A DNA stretch of 64,000 bases from Pedobacter deserti (GCF_024436415.1 NZ_JAFMZQ010000001.1:2666001-2730000), one strand, 5' to 3'. Numbered from the stretch's first letter, positions 48,250 to 57,809 are shown. The notes: generated by a model from the sequence alone, not told the origin. Numbers and translations: made by a program.

Positions 48250-50187
48250 ATGATAATTTATTTGAACGCAGATAATGGTGGTATTCATACGTCTGAAGGT
48301 AACAACGGACCCGACTTTAAACGCCACTTGGAAATTACCCAGCGCCTGGGACAAATCGGAAGCTGGGAACTGGATCTGACCAACAGCGACCCTGAAGCTC
48401 CGCAATACTGGTCGGACGAAACCTACCGGATATTGGGGTATGAACCCGGCGAGGCGAAGCCGTGTTATCGTACCTTTATGAATTCTATACATCCGGACGA
48501 CTATGATAACGTTCTGGAGGCTTCGGCACTCAGCATTAAGGAAGGCAGGGAATATGATATGGAACAGCGTCATATCACCCCGGATGGTCGTATTGTGGTT
48601 ACCCGAAGCGTTGCTCAGGTGATCAGAGATCAGAAAACCGGACAACCCTTGAAGTTGTGCGGCGCAATGAAAGACATTACAGAAGAAAATGAGGCACGCG
48701 AGGCCTTAGAGCGGGTCAACAGAGACCTGAGTATCTTCTTTGAAAAAGTAGATGAGGTATTGTATTCGGTAGATATGCAGCAGTACGCAGTGTTGCAGAT
48801 GTCGCCCGCCTGCGAACGTGTTTACGGATACACGGTTGCTGAAATGACTGAAAATCCCTTAAGATGGTTCGAAGTAATTTTGGATGAAGATAAGCACATC
48901 ATCCATGAAAGTGATCCTGTAATGCGGCGCGGCGAGATCGTAACCAACGAATACAGGATACGGCATAAGGACGGTAGTATTCGCTGGATTTGGGGGACCC
49001 TGACGCCAACGCTGGACGACAGTGGCAACCTGCTGCGTATTGACGGCGTATGCGCCGACATCAGCGCGCGCAAAAACGCAGAAATTGCTTTGATCAACAG
49101 TGAGCTCAAATTCCGCACAATGCTGGAAAACTCTTCAGACGGTGTTGCAGTTACGGACGGCAACTGGCAGCTTACATTTGCCTCAAGCTCCATGTTGCGG
49201 ATTACCGGATACAGTGCTGAGGACTTACTTCACACCAACGTGTCCGCACTGGTGCACCCGAACGACCTGGAAGCCTTGCTGGAAGTTAGGGACAACCTAA
49301 TGAAGAAAACAGCCGGCACTGCTCAATATACAGCAAGAATACGTCAGAAGAGTGGAAAATGGATCTGGCTGGAAGGTGTGTCACAGAACCTTCTGCATGA
49401 ACCGGCCGTAAACGGCTTCGTCACGAACTTCCGTGATGTAACGGAACGCCTGTCGCACGAGGAAGCGCTTAAATCAGCAAACAGAGATTTAAAAAAAACA
49501 AATGATGAACTGGATCGCTTTGTATACAGTGTATCTCATGATTTAAGAGCTCCGCTGGCATCCCTCCTGGGCGCTATTGAATTTACTGAGACCGAAACGG
49601 ATGACCCGGAAATATTAGAAAACCTGTCTATGATGAAGTTTAGCGTTCAGAAACTCGACGGCTTTATTCTCGATATTCTTGATTACTCAAGGAACTCGCG
49701 TCTGGAGGTAAAAAGCGGGCCGGTAGACCTTGAGCAAATGCTGAGCGAAACCGTGAAGAATCTTAAATTCATGAGCCAGGATAACGGACAAGTGGATGTG
49801 CGATTAAATATCCGCGGGCAGGCAATACTTCATTCGGACAGCAGCCGACTGAATACCATACTCAATAACCTCATCTCTAACGCGATAAGATATCACAATC
49901 CGGCGGCAGAAGACCCTTTCGTTTTGGTAGACGTAAGCATCGGGCCGCATGAGGCAACAATAAGAATTGCAGATAATGGAATGGGAATTGACCCTAAATA
50001 CCACGATAAAGTGTTTGATATGTTTTACCGTGTATCAAAAAAATCTGTAGGCTCAGGATTAGGACTTTATATTGTAAAGGAAGCTGTCGACAAATTAAAC
50101 GGTTCCATTACCCTGAAATCTGAGCCAGGCCGTGGAACAGAATTTTTATTAAAGGTACCGAATTTAAACAATGTCCAATCCGCATAA
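48250..50187 (+). CDS. Soluble hybrid-free PAS sensor histidine kinase
   Basis: This 645-residue protein has three PAS/PAC domains (about residues 18-150, 150-285, 285-405), then a HisKA domain with His430 in VSHDLRAPLASLLG. A complete HATPase_c domain follows, with N box LNNLISNAIRYH, G1 DNGMGID and G2 SGLGLYIVKEA. No membrane segment or signal peptide is visible, so it senses a cytoplasmic cue. A single-domain response regulator follows 11 bp downstream and is probably its partner. The signal for the PAS domains is unknown. Confidence 0.92.
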   Translation: MIIYLNADNGGIHTSEGNNGPDFKRHLEITQRLGQIGSWELDLTNSDPEAPQYWSDETYRILGYEPGEAKPCYRTFMNSIHPDDYDNVLEASALSIKEGREYDMEQRHITPDGRIVVTRSVAQVIRDQKTGQPLKLCGAMKDITEENEAREALERVNRDLSIFFEKVDEVLYSVDMQQYAVLQMSPACERVYGYTVAEMTENPLRWFEVILDEDKHIIHESDPVMRRGEIVTNEYRIRHKDGSIRWIWGTLTPTLDDSGNLLRIDGVCADISARKNAEIALINSELKFRTMLENSSDGVAVTDGNWQLTFASSSMLRITGYSAEDLLHTNVSALVHPNDLEALLEVRDNLMKKTAGTAQYTARIRQKSGKWIWLEGVSQNLLHEPAVNGFVTNFRDVTERLSHEEALKSANRDLKKTNDELDRFVYSVSHDLRAPLASLLGAIEFTETETDDPEILENLSMMKFSVQKLDGFILDILDYSRNSRLEVKSGPVDLEQMLSETVKNLKFMSQDNGQVDVRLNIRGQAILHSDSSRLNTILNNLISNAIRYHNPAAEDPFVLVDVSIGPHEATIRIADNGMGIDPKYHDKVFDMFYRVSKKSVGSGLGLYIVKEAVDKLNGSITLKSEPGRGTEFLLKVPNLNNVQSA

Positions 50188-50198
50188 ATAGCTATCTG

Positions 50199-50597
50199 AT
50201 GAATTACAAGAAAGTATTGATTGTTGATGACGCGCAGATAGACCGCTATTTGGCGCAGAAGGTGATGAAGAAGTACGACTTTGCCAGCGATGTTATTTCG
50301 GTAGAATCGGCCATGGACGCTTTGAGTTATATCGATGCGTACAAAAATGATCCGGGGGCGCTGCCAGAGCTTATTTTTCTGGATATAAACATGCCCGAGA
50401 TGAACGGTTTTGATTTCCTGGATGCATATAAGGAGTTTCCGGACTCCATAAAAAGAAAGTGCATCATCGTGATGCTGTCGTCTTCCCTGCATCCCGAAGA
50501 TAAACAACGCGCGCTCGACAGCCCCTATGTATACAGGTTTCTCAGCAAACCGATCAACCCGGACAAATTGCAGGAACTGCGCGAAATAGCGAAATAA
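50199..50597 (+). CDS. Single-domain response regulator
   Basis: This 132-residue CheY-like receiver has the acidic pair in VDDAQIDR, the phospho-acceptor Asp62 in FLDINMPEM, Ser in VMLSSS and the conserved Lys in LSKPIN. There is no output domain, so it may signal by protein contact or relay phosphate. It sits 11 bp after a complete histidine kinase and 15 bp before a PAS protein with a kinase-like histidine helix, which suggests a three-gene relay. Confidence 0.92.
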   Translation: MNYKKVLIVDDAQIDRYLAQKVMKKYDFASDVISVESAMDALSYIDAYKNDPGALPELIFLDINMPEMNGFDFLDAYKEFPDSIKRKCIIVMLSSSLHPEDKQRALDSPYVYRFLSKPINPDKLQELREIAK

Positions 50598-50612
50598 ATT
50601 ATTGATTGTCAG

Positions 50613-51926
50613 ATGACGCAATTCAGCGAAAATATAAACGAACCTTTCCTCTACCATGCGCTGCAGCATATGCAGGAAGGCTATATTTTTACCAATAATC
50701 GCTGGATCATCGAAGTATTCAACGCTTCTGCCGCAAAAATATTTGAAATGGCGGGTACGGACGCTAAGGGAAAGCACTTGCTCGAAACCTGGCCTGAAAT
50801 CTTTTCTCCGCTCAAATCCAAACTAGATGCTGATGCTGCGGCTAGCGAATACAGTTATGAGGTAAGCCACCGTCATTCCGGATCAGGCGATTCGGCTCTG
50901 GAAATAAGAGCGTATAAGTCGGCAGACGGAGTTGCCGTCTTTGTTAGGGATATTGAGCTGAATTCCAGTGAACAGCGGTTCAAACTCTTGGTGCAGGACG
51001 GATCAGATCTGGTCACCATTTTCGATCAGGATGGGGTTTACAAATTTGCGAGCCCCACAGCTATCAATGTCCTGGGCGTGGGGCCAGACTTGCTGATTGG
51101 CAGAAATGTGTTTGATTTCATACATCCTGATGACCGTGAAACCGCAAGGTTGCAATTTAAGCTGGTGGAAAATGAACATCGCATTATGATGCCTCCTTTC
51201 AGATATAAGCATTACAACGGCGAGATCAGATGGATGGAGACAATCATTACCAACAGACTGAAAGACCCGGTAATAAACGGCATTATAACCAACTCCCGCG
51301 ATGTTACGGAAAGAATAAACCAGGAAATAGCACTAAAAAAGATACTGGAGCGGTTTAATACGGTATCGAAGGCAACGAGTGACGCCATTTGGGATCTGGA
51401 TTTCGTGACAAAAACGATCACCTGGAATAAAGGATTGACCGGCTTATTCGGTTACGATCTGGAATACACCAGCATGGATTGGTGGAAAGGTAATGTGCAC
51501 CCTGACGATCTGGAACCGGTGCTTGCGCATTTCAATAAAATGATTAAATCGGGCATCATCAAATCGAGGCTCGAATACCGATATCGAAGCGCAGATGGAT
51601 CCTATAAAAATGTGTTTGACCGATCGTATATTCATTTTGACGAATCGGGCCTCCCAACGCGTATCATCGGATCTATGCAGGACATTACGAGTCTGAAAAA
51701 ACACATTGCAGAAATCGAATTGCAAAACGCTAAACTGCGGGAAATATCTTTTATCCAGTCGCACCAGTTACGCGCGCCGCTCGCCTCCCTTATGGGCCTG
51801 ATATCGCTGTTAGATCCAGAAACCAGCAGCCCTGAAGATGTCTATGAGATACTCCCCTTGCTGATGCGGTCAGCGAAAGAAGCCGATGACGTCGTGAGGG
51901 CCATCACTGAAAAGGCTTCCAGTTAG
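50613..51926 (+). CDS. Multi-PAS protein ending in a histidine-kinase-like helix, without ATPase domain
   Basis: This 437-residue cytoplasmic protein has three PAS domains (about residues 8-115, 118-240, 245-370). A DHp-like hairpin follows in which His384 lies in IQSHQLRAPLASLMG. It ends about 50 residues later without any N or G box, so there is no ATP-binding kinase domain. The same ending is seen in the protein at 30746-31399. In the three-gene run kinase, receiver, PAS-DHp it could serve as a histidine phosphotransfer or phosphatase partner of the receiver. The stop is clean and no frameshift is seen. Confidence 0.78.
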   Translation: MTQFSENINEPFLYHALQHMQEGYIFTNNRWIIEVFNASAAKIFEMAGTDAKGKHLLETWPEIFSPLKSKLDADAAASEYSYEVSHRHSGSGDSALEIRAYKSADGVAVFVRDIELNSSEQRFKLLVQDGSDLVTIFDQDGVYKFASPTAINVLGVGPDLLIGRNVFDFIHPDDRETARLQFKLVENEHRIMMPPFRYKHYNGEIRWMETIITNRLKDPVINGIITNSRDVTERINQEIALKKILERFNTVSKATSDAIWDLDFVTKTITWNKGLTGLFGYDLEYTSMDWWKGNVHPDDLEPVLAHFNKMIKSGIIKSRLEYRYRSADGSYKNVFDRSYIHFDESGLPTRIIGSMQDITSLKKHIAEIELQNAKLREISFIQSHQLRAPLASLMGLISLLDPETSSPEDVYEILPLLMRSAKEADDVVRAITEKASS

Positions 51927-51966
51927 TTATGATGCCAGGACACTGGTCTTTCATTGTATTTTTATA

Positions 51967-51974
51967 TACTTTTG
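51967..51974 (+). promoter_or_regulatory. Candidate -7 element for the beta-barrel gene
   Basis: TACTTTTG matches the -7 consensus and sits 21 bp before the ATG at 51996, with a leader of roughly 15 nt. No clear -33 TTTG is present. Confidence 0.4.
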
Positions 51975-51995
51975 CCGCAAACAATTATCACCATC

Positions 51996-52742
51996 ATGAA
52001 GAAAACGCTTTTAAGCATTGCTGTTGCAATTGCTTCGCTCTCAGCCAGCGCACAAACCTCAGATTCCGAACAATCGTTTAAGCCCATAGCCGGGTCTGTG
52101 TCGACGGAACTTAATTTCAACCCATTCAGGGGCAACCTTAGTCTGAACAATGCCCTTAACCAGATCAAATTCAGGTATTTCGCGAAGAGCGATCTTGCAC
52201 TAAGGCTTGGCCTTCACTTCAGTACTATTGATACGGTAGCTAACCGGGGCAGCTCTTACGGAACCCAAAGCACTTTTTCGAAAGATGAAAGAAAAGGAAC
52301 CATCTTTGATGTGAACCTTGGCGTTGAAAAGCATTTCAAAGGAACCTCAAGGCTCTCTCCCTACATCGGGGCAGACTTTACTTTTGGTATGCGGACAGCC
52401 AGCCAGGATCTGGTCAACAATCAGGTTACTTATAACATTAAAAACGCCTGGGCAGAAACTGTTTACATTGGGCAACCTCCCTATTATACACAGCAAGTTG
52501 TTCAGCTTGCCTACAACAGATTCGGTATTACCGCTGTCGCGGGTTTCGACTTCTATCTAGCAAGAAATCTGTTCTTAGGTTATGAGTTTAACCTTAGCTA
52601 TCTGAAGACAAATTACAAGCTTCCGGAGATAAAGATTACCGGCAACGGCCAGCCAGCACAGCCTCCTGTTGACGGTAAGAATGAGAGTTCGGCTTTCGGT
52701 ACCTCGCTTATGAACGGTATTAGAATTGGTTACACCTTTTAA
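51996..52742 (+). CDS. Outer-membrane beta-barrel protein
   Basis: This 248-residue protein has a signal peptide cleaved after SASA (about residue 19), followed by alternating strands and turns typical of an 8- to 10-stranded outer-membrane barrel (for example LRLGLHFSTID, FLGYEFNLSYLKT and a C-terminal GIRIGYTF). The ATG at 51996 is chosen; a frame from 51954 adds a non-signal leader. It lies 12 bp before the second TIG lipoprotein gene and may be co-expressed with it as a surface pair. Function unknown. Confidence 0.75.
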   Translation: MKKTLLSIAVAIASLSASAQTSDSEQSFKPIAGSVSTELNFNPFRGNLSLNNALNQIKFRYFAKSDLALRLGLHFSTIDTVANRGSSYGTQSTFSKDERKGTIFDVNLGVEKHFKGTSRLSPYIGADFTFGMRTASQDLVNNQVTYNIKNAWAETVYIGQPPYYTQQVVQLAYNRFGITAVAGFDFYLARNLFLGYEFNLSYLKTNYKLPEIKITGNGQPAQPPVDGKNESSAFGTSLMNGIRIGYTF

Positions 52743-52754
52743 GCAGCACCGGTT

Positions 52755-54425
52755 ATGAAACGCTTCTTTCTAAGTATGGCAGTATTGTCTGCCCTTTTAT
52801 CCGGCTGCAAGAAATCAGACGACCTTTCGGGTCCCGAAATACAAACGCTTTCCCTCACTGCCCTTTCACCGGTGGCCGTAGAATTTAAGGGAAACGTGGT
52901 AAGTACGGGGAAACACAAAGTACTCGACTACGGTTTTGTTTATTCCAACACTGGAACGGTAGACGAAAATAACGGAACCAAGGTTTCTTTGGGCAATAGT
53001 ATTGGCAAAGGCGAATTTTCAACGACAGTGAAAAACATCCGTCTAAATCCAGGCTACGGTTACACAAATTGGGTTTATGCACGCGCCTATCTGCGCGATG
53101 AGAGGGGAACGGCTTTCGGCGCAATGCTCAACGTCAGTCTGCCAAGCCCTTCGGCGGGCAACATTCAGCCTGGCTCTGCGAAGTCTGGCGACGTGGTTAA
53201 AATTATCGGTAAATTTTATAACCCTGACCTGGCTGATGTACAGGTTACTTTCCAGAATATACAAGGAAAAGTCATTGCGGCTAACGATACCGAGATCAGT
53301 GTTGAGGTGCCAAGCGGAATCAATGCATGGCACGGTTACCAGTTGAGCGTCACGGCCTCTGTAGGAAACGTACCTGTAGTGGTAACGAACAACTTTGTGA
53401 TCCTCGCCAATGTGAAAGATTACTCACCCAAATCCGGTGCTATCGGATCCGTAGTTACGTTTTCCGGCGACAATCTTCTTTCTGAATATAGCAATGGCAG
53501 CGCCTTTACAGTGCATTTTGGGGATAAGCCTGCAAGTATCGTTTATAGCAATCAGATGCAGACGCTTGTCCCTTCCGGCTTAAGCGGAAATGTACCTGTT
53601 TCTATCACTTATAACGGCGTGAAGACTGTCCTGCCTGGTGAATTCAGCATACAGCCGTCTACGATCTCAAAAGTCTCACCCCAGTCGATAATGCCAGATA
53701 TGATGCTGACAATCTCCGGTACCAATTTTCCTAATCAGCATAATCCTTATGAAAACGCTGCTATGGCTAAGCTTGGTGATGCATCCTATACTTCAGCAAA
53801 CTATGATTATCAGGGCAACTATACCTTCGTCGTTCCGTCCAATACAGAACCAGGCGAGTACACCCTGACATTGAAGCTTGGAAGTACAGAGATCGTATCG
53901 CCACAAAAAGTAACCGTAGGTGCTTACGCCGTTACTGGATTTAGCCCGCAAAAAGGTGCGCCCGGGACGGAGGTAAACATTAGCGGCACTTTTATTAAAG
54001 ATAACGGTTACAACGTTTACTTTGGAAACTCAATGGTAGGTGCAGTCGCCACATCGGGTTCTAATTTGCGCGCAGTTGTTCCCACTGGAATCAACGCAGG
54101 AATGCTCAAACTTGCCGTAGATCTGCCTGGCAGAAGAATCTCTGCGCCTGGTGAATTTGAAATAAAAGGCCCAACCATCGATTCGTTTTCTCCGGCTTCA
54201 GGAATTGCGGGTACAATTATTACGATAAAGGGCTCCGGATTTTATCCGGGAGACTGGTATACCACAGTAAAATTCGGCACGATTAGTATTCAGGCGATAA
54301 AAGTGACAGAAAACACGATCACAGTTGCTGTACCATCCAATCTGAATCTCGGTGCCATGAAATTAAGCATCGTGACGGCGGGACAAGAAGTTATGGCTGA
54401 CGGGAACTTCACAGCTACTAATTAA
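52755..54425 (+). CDS. IPT/TIG-repeat lipoprotein, longer paralog
   Basis: This 556-residue lipoprotein has a lipobox-like LLSGC (Cys18) and an N-terminal domain and TIG repeats that match the protein at 46734-48167 nearly throughout (for example YGFVYSNT, TTVKNIRLN, TEISVEVPSG, LANVKDYSPK). It has one more C-terminal IPT repeat of about 85 residues (PTIDSFSPASGIAGTII). The extra repeat may extend the stalk further from the cell. It follows a beta-barrel gene by 12 bp. A role in surface ligand binding or adhesion is inferred from the fold only. Confidence 0.82.
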   Translation: MKRFFLSMAVLSALLSGCKKSDDLSGPEIQTLSLTALSPVAVEFKGNVVSTGKHKVLDYGFVYSNTGTVDENNGTKVSLGNSIGKGEFSTTVKNIRLNPGYGYTNWVYARAYLRDERGTAFGAMLNVSLPSPSAGNIQPGSAKSGDVVKIIGKFYNPDLADVQVTFQNIQGKVIAANDTEISVEVPSGINAWHGYQLSVTASVGNVPVVVTNNFVILANVKDYSPKSGAIGSVVTFSGDNLLSEYSNGSAFTVHFGDKPASIVYSNQMQTLVPSGLSGNVPVSITYNGVKTVLPGEFSIQPSTISKVSPQSIMPDMMLTISGTNFPNQHNPYENAAMAKLGDASYTSANYDYQGNYTFVVPSNTEPGEYTLTLKLGSTEIVSPQKVTVGAYAVTGFSPQKGAPGTEVNISGTFIKDNGYNVYFGNSMVGAVATSGSNLRAVVPTGINAGMLKLAVDLPGRRISAPGEFEIKGPTIDSFSPASGIAGTIITIKGSGFYPGDWYTTVKFGTISIQAIKVTENTITVAVPSNLNLGAMKLSIVTAGQEVMADGNFTATN

Positions 54426-54444
54426 GAAAAGCCCCGATTTTTTG

Positions 54445-54483
54445 AGGCTGGTTTGCAAATGAATTCGGTTTGTGAACCAGCCT
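54445..54483 (+). terminator. Inverted repeat after the second TIG gene, probable terminator
   Basis: A 9-bp stem (54445-54453 with 54475-54483, AGGCTGGTT/AACCAGCCT) with a long loop lies 20 bp after the stop. There is no strong T run, so termination strength is uncertain. Confidence 0.45.
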
Positions 54484-54491
54484 TATAACAC

Positions 54492-54516
54492 AAAAGCCTC
54501 ACGATGTGAGGCTTTT
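54492..54516. terminator. Terminator after tRNA-Lys (works leftward, possibly both ways)
   Basis: A perfect 11-bp stem (54492-54502 with 54506-54516, AAAAGCCTCAC/GTGAGGCTTTT) with a 3-nt loop abuts the tRNA 3' end on the minus strand. Its T-rich end suits termination of the tRNA transcript. Confidence 0.8.
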
Positions 54517-54517
54517 G

Positions 54518-54590
54518 TGATCCCGCTGGGATTCGAACCCAGGACCACTACATTAAAAGTGTAATGCTCTACCAGCTGAGCTACGGAATC
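54518..54590 (-). tRNA. tRNA-Lys(UUU)
   Basis: The minus strand folds into a cloverleaf of 73 nt. The 7-bp acceptor stem pairs GATTCCG with CGGGATC, including one T-G pair. D-loop AGCTCAGCTGGTAGAGC and T-loop GGTTCGAATCC are canonical. The anticodon loop reads CTTTTAA, giving UUU, so it charges lysine. The discriminator base is A and the 3' CCA is not encoded. It ends the minus-strand unit that starts at a well-formed promoter about 50 bp upstream. Confidence 0.95.
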
Positions 54591-54639
54591 ATCGTTCTTT
54601 CGAACTTATTTACTCTAAGCGTTTCCGTTTAAAGTGGTG

Positions 54640-54671
54640 CAAATATAGAAGTATGCCTCAATTTTTGCAAA
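54640..54671 (-). promoter_or_regulatory. Promoter of tRNA-Lys
   Basis: On the minus strand a -33 TTTG (54668-54671) and a -7 TATATTTG (54640-54647) are 20 bp apart. They place the start site about 43 nt before the mature tRNA. Confidence 0.7.
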
Positions 54672-54739
54672 TATTTATTGTACAAAACCTATACAATCCT
54701 GATTATTAGTTAAATTAATTGTGTGCCGTCGACACCTGC

Positions 54740-55405
54740 CTAATAAACCGGTGGTTTTGCAGACCTTATTACCGAGAAACTTCTTTGTATGGATCTGGTA
54801 CCAGCAACCACGGTTTCTTCATATGTATCTATCTTTGCAGGCGTAAAGCCTGCCCCTGCAAGTAACCCTTTCACCTCGGCGTTCTCATACAATTTAAAGC
54901 CGTACTGCGTAAATGGAAGCGTCTCCATGAAAGATTTGGGTGCAAAACAAAGGACAAACATACCGCCCGGTTTCAACACGCGTTCTATTTCCCGCAAGTA
55001 TGCTTCCGGCTCTTTCCAGAAGTACAGTGTATTTACCGTAAATATCTTGTCGAACATATCATTGGGAAAATCAATCCGGATGCCGTCTGACAAATGGATC
55101 TCCGCGCGCCCCTCGCCGACCAGATCACTGTTGGTCTGTTTACACAGATCGACCATCAACGGCGATATATCGATTGCGTGATATCGAATTGCGTTTGTAC
55201 GTGTAAAAAGCTCAGCAACATGTGCGCCCCCTCCAGGTCCTATTTCCAGAACGATATCGTTACTATGCAAATCCAGGGCAGAAATTGCCGTTGAGATCAT
55301 GAACTGATTGTTGGCTGCCATGTTTTCAGCGGTAGGCAAGCCATTATCGCCATGCGGACAGCCCAGCTGGCTTGCCAGTTCTTTTAATTGTAGTTCATCC
55401 ATCAT
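54740..55405 (-). CDS. Class I SAM-dependent methyltransferase
   Basis: This 221-residue protein has a Rossmann-fold methyltransferase core with motif I VLEIGPGGGAHVAEL at about residue 53. The following acidic residues sit in AIDISPLMVDL, and motif IV-VI regions are FTVNTLYFWKEPEAYL and RVLKPGGMFVLCF. It resembles the UbiE/Methyltransf_11 group. The acceptor is unknown. It starts 5 bp after the stop of a GH92 mannosidase gene and is probably co-transcribed, which hints at a glycan- or lipid-related acceptor, though this is weak. Start at 55405 (ATG) or a GTG at 55408 is equally possible. Confidence 0.85.
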   Translation of the reverse strand: MMDELQLKELASQLGCPHGDNGLPTAENMAANNQFMISTAISALDLHSNDIVLEIGPGGGAHVAELFTRTNAIRYHAIDISPLMVDLCKQTNSDLVGEGRAEIHLSDGIRIDFPNDMFDKIFTVNTLYFWKEPEAYLREIERVLKPGGMFVLCFAPKSFMETLPFTQYGFKLYENAEVKGLLAGAGFTPAKIDTYEETVVAGTRSIQRSFSVIRSAKPPVY

Positions 55406-55410
55406 CACTG

Positions 55411-57765
55411 TCAGCGATTATAGTCGTCTTTTGGTTCGGCAGCCATTTTAATGACTAGTTCTCCCCCACCCGTGATATCCTTCCAGGAAATAAACGGGCG
55501 ACTAACCGGCCTGCCCTTGAACCGCATGCTCTGGATATAACGGCGGGTCTCTCCTCCATTTTCCCTCAATATATGAAACATCTTTCCTTTGTAGTACTTC
55601 GGGTTTAAACGGATTGAAATCTTATCAAACAGCGGGCTGCTGATGCCCATCTCCGGATTAATGCTGGTAAGGCCACCTACATCAAGCAAACCCATAGCGG
55701 CCATTACATACCATGCGCCCAGCTGGCCCTGGTCTTCATCCTGCCCGAACCCATAGCCATGTACGCCATCCACACCGTAAAACTCATCGCATATCGTGCT
55801 TACCCATTTCTGAGTGAGCGATGGTCTGCCGGAATAATTGAAAAGCCAGGAAACGTGCAGGTTGGGTTGATTTCCATGGTTGTACAAGCCTTCCAATCCG
55901 CTGAAGGCGTCGAGCGTCGTCCCACCGCCAAACTTCTGCTTACGTGAGGTAGTGAAGATACTGTCGAGCCGCATGTTAAACTCATCGCGACCGATCTTTC
56001 CGACGAGCCTGTTGGGATTCTGTGGCACATAGAACGTATACTGCCATGAGTTTCCCTCCTGAAAACCACGCCAGGCTTCGCTGGGTTTAAAATTGTCGAT
56101 GAACTGTCCGTTAGCCAGCTTGGGGCGGATAAGCTTTAATTTTGGATCAAACAGTTGCTCCCAGGCCGATGACAAGCGGTATAGCTTTTTATAGTCCTCA
56201 GTTTTCCCAAGCGCCTTCGCCCATTGTGCTACAGCGTGCGCACTAAATGCATACTCCATGGTGTGCGAAGCAGAAAACTTCCATGACTCTTCCCAGCCAT
56301 TGCCTTTGTCGATATGATTCACATAACCGTAATGCACAAAACTGTCTACATCAAGTTTTCCTGCGCCGCGCGGACGGTCCTTACCAACCAGTTCGTTCTT
56401 AAGCGAAGCTTCATAGGCCTTGTTCATGTCAAAATCGCGAATGCCCGCCATGTAGGCGCTTGCCATCGCCAGGCTTACAAAGTTTGTACCTACGCCTGAA
56501 ACATATTTGCTGTTGGCGATGCCATCGGCCAGCCAACCGGAATCCTGGTAAACCAGCAGCTGGCTTTTCACCCAGTCGGAATAATATTCCGGGTAAGCAA
56601 GCGCCCACAGCTGAGTAAGGTTCCAGAAAGCGCCCCATATGGCGTCTGTATTATAGTGGTGATGAAGTGGGCGGTTGTTGCGGTCGACCGGAATCTGACC
56701 GACAGTTCCGTCATTCTTTGGATAAGCACCATTGACATCGCTGGCCAATCCACGGCCTAGCAGGGCATGATATAGGCCGGTATAAAACTTCTGCAGATCT
56801 TCCGGCTTGCCGCCGGAGACATCTACACGCCCGAGGTGATTGTTCCAGGATTCCTGCGACAGTTTCCGGGCCTGATCAAAATCAAGCGTCTTGGCCTCAG
56901 ATGCAAGATTCAGGCGTGCGTTCTCTAACGATGTGTACGACAAACCGGCTTTGACGGTAATGGGTTCATTGCTTTTAGTCTTAAAACTGAGAAAAGCACC
57001 CGCTCCTTCACCCTTTTCGGACCGGCTTCCAGCACGCTGCACGGCGCCTTTAAAAGTACCAAAACTGGAAGGCTGTTTATCGACCACTGCAGAGAAGTAC
57101 ATTCTGACCTCCGATCCGGTCTGATACTTCTGCACATAAACTGGCAAGGTTGTTACGTATCCTTCTATCCGGCCATCCTCCGTAACTTGAACTTCCGCGT
57201 CCTTTACTGGTCCGCTTTCGCCCTGCCGGTTGCCGATGTCAAAAATCAAATGCGATTCTTCTGATGCCGGGAATGTATACCTGTGAAAAGCTACTCGGGC
57301 TGTTGCTGTAACCTCAGCTTTAATGCCATAGTCTTTCAACAAAACTGCATAATATCCTGCTGTAGCAGTTTCGTCCTTACGATCAAACGCAGACCGGTAC
57401 CCTGCCTCCGGATTTTCCAGTTTGCCCGGGACGGTCTGCAGCTTTCCCGTTGTGGCTGTAAACACAACGCCGCCAACCTGAAACTCATGAAAGTTGGGAA
57501 AGCCCTCGATGGATGTGTGACGAAAATCGTAGCCAGTAGCCTCCCAGCCGCTCGCATTGCCATAACTACCATTGGTAGAGGGTCCGGGCTTGGCCATTCC
57601 AAAGGGCATGGCTCCGGGAGCGTAATGGAACCAGCGGCAATGCGCGGTACCAATATTTGGATTTACATACTGGATAAAATCCTTTTGCTGCGCCCGGGTA
57701 TTGCTAAATATGCCAGCTGTAAACAGCTGTGTAAAAATTATTGCACGCACTATGCGATGTTTCAT
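55411..57765 (-). CDS. GH92-family alpha-mannosidase, second subtype (exported)
   Basis: This 784-residue protein has a signal peptide (probable cleavage after TRA, about residue 25) and GH92 features: QYVNPNIGTAHCRWF at the start, SIEGFPNFHEFQVGG, TDAIWGAFWNLTQLW, GNQPNLHVSWLFNYSG and DQGQLGAWYVMAAMGLLDVGG. The catalytic region differs in motif detail from the mannosidase at 28450-30678, so the two belong to different GH92 branches and may cut different linkages. It is divergent from a GntR/UTRA regulator, which makes this the only clearly regulated GH92 locus here. A methyltransferase gene follows in the same unit. Confidence 0.9.
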   Translation of the reverse strand: MKHRIVRAIIFTQLFTAGIFSNTRAQQKDFIQYVNPNIGTAHCRWFHYAPGAMPFGMAKPGPSTNGSYGNASGWEATGYDFRHTSIEGFPNFHEFQVGGVVFTATTGKLQTVPGKLENPEAGYRSAFDRKDETATAGYYAVLLKDYGIKAEVTATARVAFHRYTFPASEESHLIFDIGNRQGESGPVKDAEVQVTEDGRIEGYVTTLPVYVQKYQTGSEVRMYFSAVVDKQPSSFGTFKGAVQRAGSRSEKGEGAGAFLSFKTKSNEPITVKAGLSYTSLENARLNLASEAKTLDFDQARKLSQESWNNHLGRVDVSGGKPEDLQKFYTGLYHALLGRGLASDVNGAYPKNDGTVGQIPVDRNNRPLHHHYNTDAIWGAFWNLTQLWALAYPEYYSDWVKSQLLVYQDSGWLADGIANSKYVSGVGTNFVSLAMASAYMAGIRDFDMNKAYEASLKNELVGKDRPRGAGKLDVDSFVHYGYVNHIDKGNGWEESWKFSASHTMEYAFSAHAVAQWAKALGKTEDYKKLYRLSSAWEQLFDPKLKLIRPKLANGQFIDNFKPSEAWRGFQEGNSWQYTFYVPQNPNRLVGKIGRDEFNMRLDSIFTTSRKQKFGGGTTLDAFSGLEGLYNHGNQPNLHVSWLFNYSGRPSLTQKWVSTICDEFYGVDGVHGYGFGQDEDQGQLGAWYVMAAMGLLDVGGLTSINPEMGISSPLFDKISIRLNPKYYKGKMFHILRENGGETRRYIQSMRFKGRPVSRPFISWKDITGGGELVIKMAAEPKDDYNR

Positions 57766-57809
57766 AAGGTATTAATTTGGTTAAATATTCATGTGCACAC
57801 GTTCGGTAA

